Part shown: positions 23,011 through 35,985 of the stretch, one piece after another
How the letters are laid out: every line of letters begins with the position of its first letter
Position numbering within the stretch: the first letter of the stretch is position 1
NCBI RefSeq assembly: GCF_007655135.1
Contig: NC_045127.1
Coordinates: forward strand, 55,221,051 to 55,285,050
Source: Punica granatum
Taxonomy: Eukaryota; Streptophyta; Magnoliopsida; Myrtales; Lythraceae
Reading direction: 5' to 3'
Length of the DNA: 64,000 bases
The notes under the pieces: model-generated
Databases searched by the model: none
Told to the model about the DNA's origin: nothing
Seen by the model: only the letters and a program-made list of their open reading frames with translations
Program-made: the position numbers and the translations under genes

Positions 23011-24239
23011 TCCCCTAATATATTAGTATGATTGATTTCCTTCAGTTCCTAAAATTGTACAAGCTCATGTTGAATTTTCTGATCGGCTGTGTATTTTTAA
23101 TTAACTAGAGATAGAAAGGTTCATGCGCATGTGCTGTCTAGAGTTTTTAGTCATATATATATATATATATAAAAGACCGTGACCACTATTGGAAGGAGCA
23201 TGCAGGTAATACAAAATTTTATTTGTGACTAATCTTATTCATGAGGATTTTTTTTTTGTTTATTTGCGATTTTAGTTAAGTTTCTTTGTTTACAAAATAT
23301 TGTGTTGGGTATACATTTTTGTACTTCCAATAATGGACAATCCTCGGTCCATAGGATAGAACATACTTTATATTGTTATTATGAAGATAATAAAATAATC
23401 AAAGTGTATACATATTCACAAGCGGTGGGTTTTTCTTTTATATAATTATATAAATATACATACAAAAAGACTCTTTGACTTTTATAACTAAATAGACTTC
23501 TGAAATTTTAGAAGAGAAATGACGAGATTATGACATATTATTTGTTGTGTTATGATTAGTTGAAATTTTAAAAGTCACTTAAACACATGATATCTACGTT
23601 TTACGTGGTATTAACTGGTGAGTTGCTATGGCTTTTATAATTTATAGATGTAGATTATCAAGGTAGCTAGAGAAGGATGCTTGGGCTGCTACTTTCGGAT
23701 TTGTGTATGGCAAAAGCCCATGACAAATTAATTAATCTTTCACCAGGTACCTGAAGGGACCTCATCCAAATTAGTTATTATATAAGGGAAGGCTAGATAT
23801 GTAAGTTTTGATCTGATGTGGAGATAATTTGTATTGAATATATTTGTTATATTGACGACATGGAAGTCTTGAATAGGTTCCAAGTTAATCTAATAATTTG
23901 TTCCATTGGGTTCTACGTGACCATATATGTGCACTTTTGAGGGTTATTCGACTCTTGCTTCGTCCGGATTGGACGGTGGTTGTGGAGCCCGTGTATCGCG
24001 AAGCAGATATGTGTGTCGAGTGCCGACTGATTAACCAATCATGCGCTAACTCTTCCTTTTTTTCTTCCTGTAGAAGTTCATAAGTTTAGTCTGTCCTCGT
24101 GGACTTGATTGAATTCCATTTAAAGATATGTACGGGGCTATCATTTCTCGCTATATTGTATTTCTTGATTACTTTTTAATTTAAAGTAATTTGACTTTGA
24201 CTTCAAGTTTACCCAAAATATAAAATATATATGTTTTTT
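23011..24239. other. AT-rich intergenic DNA
   Basis: No gene, RNA or element was recognised. A short AT microsatellite lies near 23154-23171. Confidence 0.5.
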
Positions 24240-24396
24240 TTTCTTTTTTTTTCTACAAACAAGATTCATAGGTTAATACAATAAAAGAGAAATTCTAATA
24301 GCACTAATAAAGTGAGCACAACTAATCCCACCAAAAAAATCAAACGCGAGACCTCTTGATCATACGGACGCGTGCATCACTGCGTTATACACTCTT
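24240..24396 (-). mobile_element. SINE-like copy A
   Basis: Read on the minus strand it starts AGTGTATAACGCAGTGATGC, has a B-box-like AGGTCTCGCGTTTGAT followed by GGTGGGA, and ends ATGAATCT ... TAGAAAAAA in a long A tail. Copies at 32412-32563 (minus) and 61432-61570 (plus) share this order, which defines a small dispersed family with a tRNA-like head. Confidence 0.6.
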
Positions 24397-24817
24397 TCTC
24401 GATCAAAGTTAGTTTTAGATATTTTGTATTTGTTAATTTTTCTTGTTCTGTCTTTACATTATTGTATGTATTCGAGCTTTTGCAGTAAAAAGGTTTCTAG
24501 TGGGAGCTTAAGAACCTGTGACCTATGCCATGTCATATGCGCATGTAATCTTCACTGGGGAATGCTGGATTTTGATTCACATGTCGGAATTTTTATTTTT
24601 ATTTTTATTTTTGTCACAAGAAAGGTCCTTTAAGAGTAGTACAGCGCCCACATTTCGGATTTAAAAGTCTAAATTAAGATGCCACCATTCATGTGATAGG
24701 GTCCTTTTCTTCTCTTTTTGGTTAATTGGTAGGATGGTCATTCTGGTCATGCCATAACGTCGAAGAGAGCGTCTCCTGACCGACTTAGTCATTTAACTCG
24801 ACCAAAAGATATCAAAT

Positions 24818-24899
24818 GTCGCTTTGGCCGAGTGGTTAAGGCGTGTGCCTGCTAAGTACATGGGGTTTCCCCGCGAGAGTTCGAATCTCTCAGGCGACG
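24818..24899 (+). tRNA. tRNA-Ser (anticodon GCU)
   Basis: The 82-base gene folds as a type II (long variable arm) tRNA. The acceptor stem GTCGCTT pairs with AGGCGAC, leaving G as discriminator, normal for serine. The anticodon stem TGTGC / GTACA encloses the loop CTGCTAA, giving anticodon GCU for AGC/AGU codons. The A box TGGCCGAGTGG and the B box AGTTCGAATCT are present. No CCA is encoded, as expected in nuclear genes. A CAA triplet lies just upstream (TATCAAATG), common before plant tRNA genes. Confidence 0.97.
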
Positions 24900-24906
24900 A
24901 TTTCCG

Positions 24907-24929
24907 TTTTTCCTTTTTTTTTTTTTTTT
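24907..24929 (+). terminator. Pol III T-run terminator after tRNA-Ser
   Basis: Runs of T (five, then about 16) follow the tRNA end within 10-30 bases. Confidence 0.85.
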
Positions 24930-25288
24930 GAATTATCTCTTTCCCGCCGCCTTCTGTTATTGTCAACTCTGTTCTCTGCTTCTGTTACTTCAATACACAG
25001 TTTCACTTCAACTGAAAATTAAACTAAATGCAGAGAATCAAAGCCAAGCATAGGGTAGGAGTAGGACTAATCTCAATCTCATCTCCTCATTCACATAGAC
25101 AACGCGGCACAGCTCAGCACAGCGCAGATATGAAAATAAAAGACTGATGAATTAATTGATCCCTCCCTCCCATTATCTTCCTTACATTATCACAGCTAAT
25201 TAAACTTCACCATATTCTATCTGGCTACAACAGTAGTAGCATTAGCAGTAGAATTAGAAGATTACGCGCATAACATGACCTTTTACCT

Positions 25289-27144
25289 TCAGATAGCAGA
25301 TGACGAGGTGGAGGAAGAAGAACCACACAGATAGCTCGCTTCGTCTTTCAAAAGCCTCCCGTTCTGCGCTGCAGCCTCCCGGATACAGCAGCCGCCTCCA
25401 CTCACACCATCCCTGTACTTTAAATTCTGCTCCGTTCTTGCACTGCCGCCCACCACCATCTCATCTTTCACAGTCACCCACCCGCACGTGGACTGACTGT
25501 TGTGGTACACTCTCGACCTCTTCCCTCGCACCAGCTTCTCCTTCATCGTCACATTGGCCGACCCCGAGTAGTACGTGCTCCTGTCGGGTCGCCGCATGGT
25601 ATAATAGGAGGTGACACTCATGGGGTACTTCCTCTTCATCGTCACAAGAGAGAACAGCTGTCCTGTTTCCGTCTCGACCTGCACTTCCCTCTCAGACTCA
25701 ATCTCATGCTTGATCTCCATGTAACGCCCACTAAGGTCGAATCTTATCGAGTTCTTCAGCTCAGTTTCCTGCGATACGCGGGTCGTGAAATTACCCTCAC
25801 TGGATAGGACCCAGCCTGTAAACCTGCTCTTCCGTCTGGCCCTTAGTTCGAGGCGCCGCTCGAACCCCTTGAATTCGGACTTCTGTTCTATACGGAGAGC
25901 AGGGTAGTAGTGGTAAACAACCAATCTTGCTTCGATTTCTGGAGATGGAGGTTCCCGCTCACGAGCCAAAAGGGATTGCTTCGGGAGACCCCGATTCCGA
26001 ACTCATGCGTTTCACCGTCAATCATGGACTCCAGGAAGGGCGTCAGATCGATATCATAGGTGGGGTGATCGAAAGCTCCAATTGCCACTATAGGTTCCCA
26101 GAACAAAGGATTGATGCTTCCTGGAAATATCACTGGGAACGGGACCTCTGATCCAACGATTTTCCCATCTATCATCACAAAAACCTCCTTGAAAGCTCCA
26201 GACTCGTGCTTACTTGAGAAGTGGTTTGCTCTCGGGATCGAATTGGGCCTATGCGATGGCCAGAATTCGTCATCACCGTCAGAGGACACGAACAGTTCCA
26301 GGATGGCCCGCATGGTATTTGATGGCATTTCGAGTCCAACGGAGCGGACATCGAACTCACTCTCAATCTGGAACCAAAGCCCCTCATCTTGGTTTTTTTT
26401 ATTGGACAAGGGGATAACTAGATCGGGCGGTGGATCATAAAGGCCACCCCCGCCCTTTAGAGCCCCTTCACAGGACATGATTGTCTCACTGGTCATCGAT
26501 GATTCTGAACTTCGAGAAAGATACTTGTAGTTGTAGTAGAAGATGCTTACATTGACTTGGTAGGAGGCTGGAGAGACCGAGAAGCTTTCATTGCCCCTCG
26601 TCCTTAGGGACGTCAGGGTGAGGCTAAGGTTTGATTTCTCAAGCAGAGAGGTAAACCTTGTGACGTCCTTCCGAACCTCCCAGAACACTTCAAGTCCATC
26701 TTGGGTCGACTGGGGTGGACTCATGCGGATCAACTCTGCCCCATCAAGCCATAGGGCAGTGACATCATTCAGGTTTGGTAATGGGTCAGATAGGAATTGC
26801 CTTGAACTCAAACCTGGAGTGCCCCAGACTTGGAGGGCCACGTGTGACCAAGGTGTGGAGCAGCCCGATGGTGGAGAATAACGAGCTGTTGCCGAAGTTA
26901 GGAGGGAGATGGAGTGGGCGCATGATGGCGCCAGATGATCGGACCGATGAGGCTTAGTGAGCTCAAAGTAATGCACTGGCCTGGGTTTGGGACCCATAGA
27001 GGCGACTGTAGGAAAAGTTCTACTAATCTGGCTAGTGTCGAAATGTTCTAGACGTGCTGAATAAACATGGGTCGGATGAGGGAAGAAGAGGAGGAGAATC
27101 AGAGAGATGAGCATTCTTTGCCTCGAGCAAATTTCGCATGGCAT
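25289..27144 (-). pseudogene. PNGase A-like amidase gene with a frameshift
   Basis: Peptide-N4-(N-acetyl-glucosaminyl)asparagine amidase A removes N-glycans from glycopeptides in the secretory route. The first frame (27144 to 25888, 418 codons) has a signal peptide (MLISLILLLFFPHPTHVYS), HVALQVWGTPGLSSRQ-like core, LWLDGAEL and then FWEPIVAIGAFDHPTYDIDL and a VSGNLHL end. At about 25925-25940 the similarity moves to another frame, which continues with KSEFKGFERRLELRARR, FTGWVLSSEGN and CGWVTVKDE to a stop at 25289. At the break, the WLD-type residues expected after NLHL are missing, which suggests a small deletion rather than one lost base. The family is normally a single exon of similar total length, so an intron is unlikely. 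It is either a recent pseudogene or a sequence error. Confidence 0.8.
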
Positions 27145-28664
27145 TGCATTAAAGTAGGGCGGTCGACGTCTATGTTTAAGTTGTTCACCGACTTTAAATG
27201 AATTCTATATATTCATCAAGTTAACGGTGTGGAGCTTTTATGGGAGGGAGGTTGTTGCTAAATGCTAAGGGAATAAATGTGTTGGTTTAATGGAGCTTTC
27301 ATGGAATCGATTTAATGTAATTGTAGGAGGATCACAAAATCTGGTGAAGCTTGCGCGTCATGGATGCGGCTTTTTGTTCATTTAATCAAATAGGAGATGA
27401 GTGTGTACAGCTTGTTGCTTATTATTACTCAACATAACTCGAGGTCGTTTGCTCTTAATTTTGATTGCACAAAATGACAGATGCTAATCCTTATTGAAAT
27501 ATTCCTTAATAAATTAATTAAAGACGGTATTGATTTGCTGATCGATGACTTGGGTCTCTTGATCAACCTATAGTGATAATTTAGTAGAGCCGGATTCTTT
27601 GTAAGATGACTCACTTTCTCAGTTGTGGTGAGACAGAAGGAACCATGGAATAGGACATCTTTGTGCATTATTGGGACAAAGTACGTACTGCAAGTGAGAA
27701 GTCTCCATCGATCGATCCATCTAGCGCTATAGACTGGCATTGTTCCAATATTATATTATATTATATTCTACTCTATTCTATATAGCAGCAGAAAAAAACA
27801 AACACAGATCAGACAGACAAACAGAGACAGAGACAGAAGAGTTTTGCTTCTTATTAAATGCTTCATGTAGTTTACATGATCAATATATGTTTCTTTACAT
27901 TCTCTGAATCCCTCGTCGACCCATTTATTCTTCTCCTCCTCCTTCTCCACATGCAACTACTTGTACATACATTTATTTCCATTCCCGAGTATATTTGCCG
28001 AATCAAAGTATTCACATTTGCTCTCATCCGCAGGAACGATCGACCATCATCTCGCTGCAGATATCATGTTCACCACTCACCAAACTCTTCTTCCTATAAA
28101 TGCCCCTCCATACCGACCCCACAGAAGAACGAAAATTGAACCGAAATATACATGCATGTACAAGAATTTCCATTATCCCCCTCCCCGGCACTTATTTCAC
28201 ACTTTCATCCTCCAAATGTTGCAAAACTTATAAATCTAGCTATGAATCTCACATAGGAAACTTCCACAACTGTATGTGATATGTGTGTCATCTGAATCTG
28301 ACAAGATATTCCCGAAGATGATGGAATAAAAACTTGGAGATCAAAAGGAGAATGTGGATAGAAAAGACGGACGTGGTGTGTGGTAGTACTACCCTAGATT
28401 TGGAGCTCTAGTAACTAGCATATATGGACTTGTAAGAGTAGAGGTGATATAAGCTAGCTAGCTTGCTCGGATGCTAAATCCAGTCCAGTTCAGATGAATC
28501 AACGGAACAGACGCGCACTGATCGCTGGTCCGACCATTGCCAGATCCACTAATTATCCATTGATTTGGTCTGGGAGAAGACCCGACCTAGCTGCCTTTTT
28601 TTTTTTTTTCCGGGGTCTAGAATGATGTGTTATATGGTATGTATATTGATGATCATCAAGGAAC
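27145..28664. other. Intergenic between PNGase A and MYB genes
   Basis: Contains the 5' flank of the PNGase A-like gene and the 3' flank of the MYB gene, with an ATATT repeat at about 27750-27770. No gene was recognised. Confidence 0.5.
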
Positions 28665-30014
28665 TTAGAAATCAAGTAAAGGGAATGAGGATATATCATC
28701 CATCAAGCCCTCCAAGTCCCATTCTCCCATTCTCAAGTTTGGTCCTCTCCGCAAATGATCATTCCCAATCAGCTCTAAGGAAATCCCCTCCATTTTCAAG
28801 CTCTCAGCAGTGTTATTGAAGCAATAATCATTGGAGAAGAAGCCTCCATTGTTACTCCTCACATTGCAATTATCAGTAGTACTATTGATGCTGCAACTCA
28901 ATGCAGCTGAATTACTCATACTTATGTCCTCGGAGCCACCAGAGCTATTACCAAATGGAGCAACGGAGAATTCGCTCAACCCTATCTCCATTTTTCCAGG
29001 AATTGAATTCAAAAAATCCCCATAACGATAATCATCTCCGAAAACGGATCCCTGTGCTATGCACGGTGGCGAGAAATAAAAAAGCCCGGCTCCTCCACCA
29101 AGGACGTCATGGCAATTATAACAGTTATTACCTTGCATATGGAATAAGGGATCGTGCTGGTTTCCCATGAACAAGTTCTGCATTGACTGCAAGGACGACG
29201 GAGGCGACAATGAGTCCATGCATGCAGTCATGGTGTCATGCTCCTGCATTGCCGGCGTGATCCCTCCAAGAACATTGTCCCTGGGATCTGATGAATCACT
29301 GTCATTCGGCGATGAGGTGAAGGAGTTGATTTTCAGTCTCTTCTTCAAGGTGGAGTTCCAGAAGTTCTTTATCTCATTATCGGTCCGTCCAGGAAGTCGT
29401 GCAGCAATTTGAGACCATCTGAATATAATTAACGGATAACATGTCGTGACAGATACTTATACACGGATGTGATCAACATATACTAGCGATAAATATTCAG
29501 TGTGAAATAATTTTAAAAAAATTATAGTACAAAATTTTTTCCAGCTTTTGCAAACATGCGTGGTTGAATAATTGAAAGTGCACTATGTATGTTGTAGCAA
29601 AGCCATGGAATGCTGATTGGAACTAAGACTATTGCCATGTAAATGCAAACCATTAAATGTGTGTATATGCACTACAGCTAGAGCGTACCTATTGCCGAGA
29701 ATGGTGTGCAAGTGGACGATGAGCTCTTCCTCCTGGGGGGAGAAAGCGCCCCGTTTGAGGTCGGGCCTGAGGTAATTGATCCAGCGGAGACGACAGCTCT
29801 TGCCACACCTCTGGAGGCCGGCATTGCTGGCAATGTCACTCCAACAGCCCTGGCCATTGGTGAGCATGTACCTCATCAGCTTCTCGTCTTCCTCAGGAGA
29901 CCACAAGCCCTTCCTCAGCTTCATGTTGTTGTTTTTATTCTGGCTGTTGTTGCTGCAGTTTACTTTGTCCTTTCCCATATTGGTAATATCACCTGGCGCT
30001 GCAGGTTTCCTCAT
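28665..30014 (-). CDS. MYB83: R2R3-MYB factor, MYB83/MYB46 type
   Basis: Two exons (30014-29689 and 29418-28665) join at the Arg of GNR/W to 359 residues. R2 starts [19 protein letters not shown] and R3 includes [16 protein letters not shown] and [20 protein letters not shown]. The start MRKP and the C-terminal end [20 protein letters not shown] fit MYB83 better than MYB46. These factors switch on secondary wall cellulose, xylan and lignin genes in fibres and vessels. Asn/Ser-rich middle and acidic end suggest an activation region. The usual R2 intron is absent and only the R3 intron remains. The upstream region is long and gene-free (about 5 kb) and has polypyrimidine and GA tracts. Confidence 0.93.
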
Positions 30015-31393
30015 GATAGAAATGATGAAGAGAGAATCGAAGCTCTCTCTCTCTGTCTCTGTGATCTCTTTTCTTTTTTTTGGTTGTTGTTGTTGTTGCT
30101 TTGTTCTGAGCTTTAACTATCTTGATGGGGATTAATATGAGAGAGATATATAATAAGGGGCGGGGTTGTATGAGATATATGGGGGTTTTGAACCAATTAT
30201 ACTGAGACACAGAAGAAAGAGAGAGTGCATGTAGGAGAGAAGCAAAATAAAAAGGGGAGGAGGAAGAGGGAGCTGATGAGGAGGAGAAGAGGTAACGGGA
30301 GGCTTCCAATAGTGGCAATGGTGATGATGATGGTGACGGTTGTAAGAGAACATGGAGGAGGAGGTGGTAATTGCTTAGGAATTGGATATAATGCAAAATA
30401 CAACAGCATATTTTATATATATATATATATATATGTGTGTCTCTTATTTTCCTCCTTATTGATAGTTTTATAAGTAAGCATATTATATAGAGAGAAAGAA
30501 AGGGGGGAGATGGGAGCTAGCCATAGAGGAATTATAATGGGGCATGATGGACTATTAAGTCTAACTAGATGAAACATATTATCGCCCATGATTGATTCAG
30601 CAGAATTGTAACCCAAAAAAAAAAAACAGAGAATCAGCAGAATTCGTCTATAAGGAAGTTTTTTTTTAAAAAAAAAAACGTATCTATATGGCATTGTTAT
30701 GATTCTATCTTTTTTTAATTTGTGACCATATATTTAGTTTTATTTCTTATTAATCATACTTCGAGTAAGGTTCTTTTGGTTCTCATATGAGTCGATAATG
30801 TGCTACCAAATAGTTAGTTGATACTTTTGTGTTAGAAAAAAAAATACGATTTCCGTAATTCGTAGGGTATGAAAGTTTATATTTTGTTCATGTGAAGACA
30901 CTAAGAACTTGGATGAATAAATGATTATTTTTTAAATTTTATTATTAATGCTATAATAGATGACATTTCATCTTTCATAACCAAAAAAAGTTTTAACGTT
31001 TTATTAATGATGTGATCTAATAATACCACGTCATTTTTCACGAATTTAATTACAAATAGATGTCATTTGGTAAATTTATAAAAATCATTCGATATTTATA
31101 GTTAATAACCATATAGTAATAATTAATTACTGAATTAGATAATTAGGGGGGTTGTGTCAATTAATGGATGATGTCTGAAGTGAAATTAATTAAGAGGGAA
31201 TATTGAGGATAGGTGTAGTTTAATTAGTGGCGGGAGGGTAGGGGAAGAGTGGACTAAACGGATCGGAGGGGGGACCGGAGGGCCTCCTCCTTCCTTCTTC
31301 TTCACCTTCTTTCTTTCTTCCTTTCTTTCTTCTTCTTCTTCCTCTTTCTCTCTCTAGCTTAGTCTTCTTTCCTTTGAGAGAAAACAACATCTC

Positions 31394-31433
<40 letters not shown>

Positions 31434-31896
31434 AAAGGGTGTGTGTTGGTGTTCTTCTTGAGTTTGACTCAATCAATGTTCGTCCTTTTCGTTTCATTTT
31501 TCTTCACTCATAAGGTAATCATCTTGTCTCTTGTCGCCCTTTCTCTCTCTCTCTCTCTATCCCTCCCCCTCCTCCTATACCCTTAATCATAATAATAATA
31601 ACCTATCTAAAAATTCTCTTGATTCAAAAAAAATCTTAAACGCGATAATATGAATTGTAATTTATATAATATTTGAAAATATTATTATTTTATAAATGTG
31701 AGTATTAGGATTCGGGGATGATCTGGCACATTGCTTCAGAGAAATTTAGCATTTCTAATATATATATGTCCTTTTATATATTATTTTTTGAAATGTAAAA
31801 GGAAAAAAGAATCAAAACTACTACTCAATGTGTGGATATGATCGATCATTTGCTTCTCTTTCACATAATACTCTTAGCTACTGCCTTCTATTGTAT

Positions 31897-31940
<44 letters not shown>

Positions 31941-34039
31941 CTATCTTCCCGTATATGCTTACGCTACACGTGCACATGAAGTAAAACATTTTTAATATTT
32001 TTAATAATTATTATTTACTTATTTTTGGTTAATTGTTTGGTTGCAAAAAGTGTTATTACATGTTGGACGTGTTCCTTCGTTTTTGTTAGTTCATCGTATA
32101 TATTGACCCATTTCGCAAATTAATGCTGCATGGTGTCATGGGTATATTATTCTTTTTGCTTCATTTCATCTAACCAACGTCCTAACTAACATGCTTCAAC
32201 AGCAAAATTTGCTCAAAACACACGCACTCACAATGTTTATATATACACTACATATATAGCCAGCTATAGATATCAGACGGCATACATGTACATAGTCCAT
32301 CGGGAATATATATATACGCACACGCACACACCCAATACAGAGACATTATAGTTCTACATAACACAATATACCATACGACCGACCTCGCTCCACAATGCAA
32401 TATATATATATGTTTCTTTTTCTATTAAAATGGAGACTCATTGACATAATATAATCAAATAGAAATCTGAATATCTAATGAAGAATTACGGGTCCCACCG
32501 AGCATCAAACCTAGAACCTCTTATTTATAAGGCGATGATGTGTGCCGCTACGCTACACTCTTTTTGAAAGGGTAAAAAGGGATATATGTTATCACCAATT
32601 AAGTTTCTCTTAATTATTAATAACAACCTAAACTAATTCTCGAATTTGAGTCTTATTGTGAAAGGAAAAAATCCCAGACTTAGATTAATAAGAGATTATT
32701 GGACTTCCGAATACAAGATGGTGTTATATCATTCAAGTGTGTATGCAAATATATATAGCAGGCATTTTCTACTTTAGTTTTATGTTTTTTTTTTCTGATT
32801 CTGACGTGTGTCTTCCTTAAACACAAGTTCAACTTTAACCCTTCTCTAAGCAGTCATCAGGAAGGAATCTTCAATGAAAAATTTTCAAGGGGACCATAGT
32901 CGCCATCGATGAATTCTGAAGGCAATAATATATATACATACCAAAATATATATTTGTATATGAGGGACATGGGGCATTTCCTTTTCACCCTGCCTGCCTG
33001 CCTGCCTGTGCCGGAAAATATATATATCTGTTGATCTTTCCCAGCTGACTGATCTCATTTTCCTTCACCTACTCCCCTTTCCGTTTCGATCCACACAGAT
33101 ATATAGAAATTAAATGATTTGAAACAAAAACAAATCCAGCTGCCTGCAGTACTGCACGATGCACATTTAAAACATCCTAGCTAGCTAGTTGTAAGTGTCG
33201 ATGCTTAACAACATATGGTCTGAGTAATTTGTGATCGGGCACTTGTGGCGCTGCAAGCTCTATGTGAAGCTAGGCTGGGCTGGGCTATGCTCTTTCGTGA
33301 TTATGAATATGTTTTTTATAAGTAGTTGTTGCATATTCTCTCTAATTAATTGGGTTGGCATTAATCTTCTGTTCTGTCATAATTAAGTAAAAGAAATTAA
33401 ATCAACATCGATGCGATAGTCTCAAAGTTTATCATTTCATTATCACAGACGATTCAGCCAAATATAAATATGAATTAATCAAATATACGTCATGATCATT
33501 AATTAATTAATATATGAGACAATACAAATATTATATATATATATATATATATATTTAATAGTAAATAATTATTGGATCATCAGACATTGATACTGGGCAG
33601 ATAAAGACACTTCCTGAATTTCCTGAGAGGGAAACTCAGAATCCACTCAAAATGTTGAAGAAGCTGATGCCTCTCCTGCTTAACTCTGATTAAGAAGAAG
33701 AGCTATCTATCTATCTCCAGCTGTCCTGTTTCTGTATGGGAAAGATCTATCATCCTATGCATACACATATATATAATATATATACGTATGTAAAATGAGG
33801 CATTCCCAAGCAAACCCGGCTGGTACTTAGCCAGGAAGACAAGCAATTACAACAAATTAATATTAATATATATGAACTAGCCAGCCGGCCATTTGTCGAC
33901 CCCAACATAGCTTGTACATTTTCTGTATATATCCCTGCATGCCGTGCTTCCTTTGACTGACTATATCTTCAAGTATCAGCCAAGTTCTTTGAGATATGGA
34001 TGGAGCCTCCATGACCCCAATAGGCTAGTAGCACATAAC

Positions 34040-34078
<39 letters not shown>

Positions 34079-35270
34079 AGACAGTTCAGAATCCTTGCAG
34101 GAAGTTGCCTTAGCTATTAATTTGTAACGTACGTTGATAATGAGATCAAGCCAGTTAATATATCTTTAAACTTTTGATTATTATCCATCTCTCAATAGGA
34201 AAATCTTTGTGAAACTTGGAGTCCGGTTTGTTTGCTGCCTTATATATTATGGAAGGTTGCTTTCCGATACAAAACCATTGTGTTTTGGCCACCAGCCCGG
34301 AAAGATAATCAACTTTGTGTTGTGTACTAGCTAGGGCGGCCTTCTCCAAACTGAGATGACCCATGCACGTCTCTTCCTCCATCGCGTTTGTCGATGCTTG
34401 TCAGTTTCCATATTGCAGATTACGTAGTTCGAGCTGATCACAATAACATAAATTTACGTTTTCATGATATATATATATTAACAAGCTTCAGTTTCGAATT
34501 TTCACAATATTTGGGAAGTTGCCGTGCTTAATTATTCAGATGCTGCCTTTTTCTTTGCTTCCATTTATGGTAGTTCTTGTTTCCTCATTTCGAAAATGAA
34601 GAACAAGATAAGCACAAACAGTTGCGAGCTACAATATAATATAAATCTTCATGGCAATAGGCTTTTAATTCCGGGCATGCAGTTCACATTTGGGTATGCT
34701 CACAATTGATGATGGAAGGCACAGGTGTGTCCTGTGATTTCTGTTGATCTCGTTTGGGAATAAGGTTGATAGTTCAGCGCACATGTACGGTCCCTTGCTG
34801 CTGCTGTGTCTGATACTGATGCAGCTGCTCATGTGGCTCTCTAAGGATGTCCAAGTACAAGAAAGAAACGAGGCTGAAAGAGAAGTACTATAAACAAACC
34901 CTGTATCATAAATTAGAGGGGAACACTGATCAAGTGCGCATTGTAATGCGTTTTTTACGCATGTAGAAAATGCCTATGCTGAGACTACTATGTTCCCATG
35001 AAATTGAGCCATGTTTCTGTAATACTACCATTGGGTATTAGATGGAAATAATTTTTGTTGTGTTTGGCCCGCCAAGAGCCCGCTGGCGACATCTTGATTG
35101 GTTGAACCAGCCTTGCTTGGCCTTGTTGAGAACTGAGGGTGGAGAACGACTTATGCAGCTTATTTTCCGGAGATCATAAACCGAGCTCGTTCTCATGGCT
35201 GATCAGAAACAATCCAACAATGACTCTGTATTTTATGCAAAGCTAACATGTATAAGTAAATTGGAAGGAG
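30015..35270. other. Long gene-free region upstream of the MYB gene
   Basis: AT-rich DNA with many simple repeats: AT at 30418-30434, a polypyrimidine block at 31285-31365, GA at about 31397-31430, CT at about 31899-31931, and AT at 33533-33554 and 34045-34076. A SINE-like copy is listed separately. No coding sequence was recognised. Confidence 0.55.
32412..32563 (-). mobile_element. SINE-like copy B
   Basis: Minus strand: starts AGTGTAGCGTAGCGGCAC (A-box like), has GAGGTTCTAGGTTTGATGC (B-box like), then GGTGGGACCC, and ends AATGAGTCTCCATTTTAATAG with an A-rich tail. Same order as copies A and C. Confidence 0.6.
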
Positions 35271-35564
35271 ATCTACTTCCTGGGAAAAAGATGGAGCCTC
35301 AGTGGAAGCATTATTGAAGAAGGTTAAGGAATGTATAAAACTTTCCGAGGGAGGGGCCACCATGCCCTCAATGTCTGAACTTTGCAAAGAAATTAACAGA
35401 AGCCATTCATTTCAGAATCAGTAGTAGTCTTCAATAATAGAACTGAAGCATGAAGCTCTCTCCGCCACATTACCGAATCGTCAGTCAGTTGGTAGAGAAT
35501 AACACAGACAGAAGAGATGGCTTCTCAGGATTCACCACACAGAAGTCATGTCCTCCGCAATCGT

Positions 35565-35985
35565 ATGGCTCTCAACGACTCTGTCATATATGTGAACTTT
35601 GCAGTAGCATAGCATTCTTGACCCCAGAACAAGAGGTCGAGTTTGCTATGGGATAGCCAAAGCCAAATAGCAAGCGTTCGTTTCTATGGATAAGTAGACC
35701 TGACCTTGTAAATGGAGATAAAGTGTAGTAGTCTTCCCCCCTCCCCGGAATTCTATGAAGAAACAAAGGGGAGGGGGGTGCTCGCTGATTGGCGCACGCA
35801 GGAGGCATTTTTGACGCCATTGCGGATGGAACTCGATACTCAAGAGCGTGACAGACTGGCCATATCCTTTGCAGAACGTCCGACTAACGGCGGATACAGT
35901 TGCAGAGAATATGGGGGGGGGGGGGGGGGGGGGGGGGATCGTGGCGGTACTTCTTCTACCAATCCGGTCAGTCAATGAGATTCTG
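35565..35985 (+). pseudogene. UGT85 pseudogene fragment
   Basis: Broken frames spell LNDSVIYVNF, FLTPEQEVEFAMG, a PPEFYEETKGRGVLADW stretch, remnants of the sugar-donor box (W-P-Y then PTNGGY) and finally STN and VNEIL, all in the order of the intact UGT85 gene next door. There are internal stops (for example after AVA), several frame changes and a deletion within the donor box. The part between the box and the C-terminus is replaced by a run of about 25 G. It is a decayed tandem duplicate. Confidence 0.8.
35913..35937 (+). repeat. Homopolymer of about 25 G
   Basis: An unbroken G run sits inside the UGT85 pseudogene where family sequence is missing. Its exact length may be uncertain. Confidence 0.7.

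Noticed and set aside
23898..24083. Plus-strand ORF of 61 codons near the SINE-like copy
   Set aside because: No motif, no splice partners, and length expected by chance.
25300..26440. Several plus-strand ORFs of 70-110 codons
   Set aside because: All are antisense shadows of the PNGase A-like gene.
31374..31586. Small ORF between GA and CT tracts
   Set aside because: Nearly all codons come from simple repeats and no homology signal is present.
34155..34382. Minus-strand ORF of 75 codons
   Set aside because: Plausible composition, but no exon partners, motif or conserved context were found.
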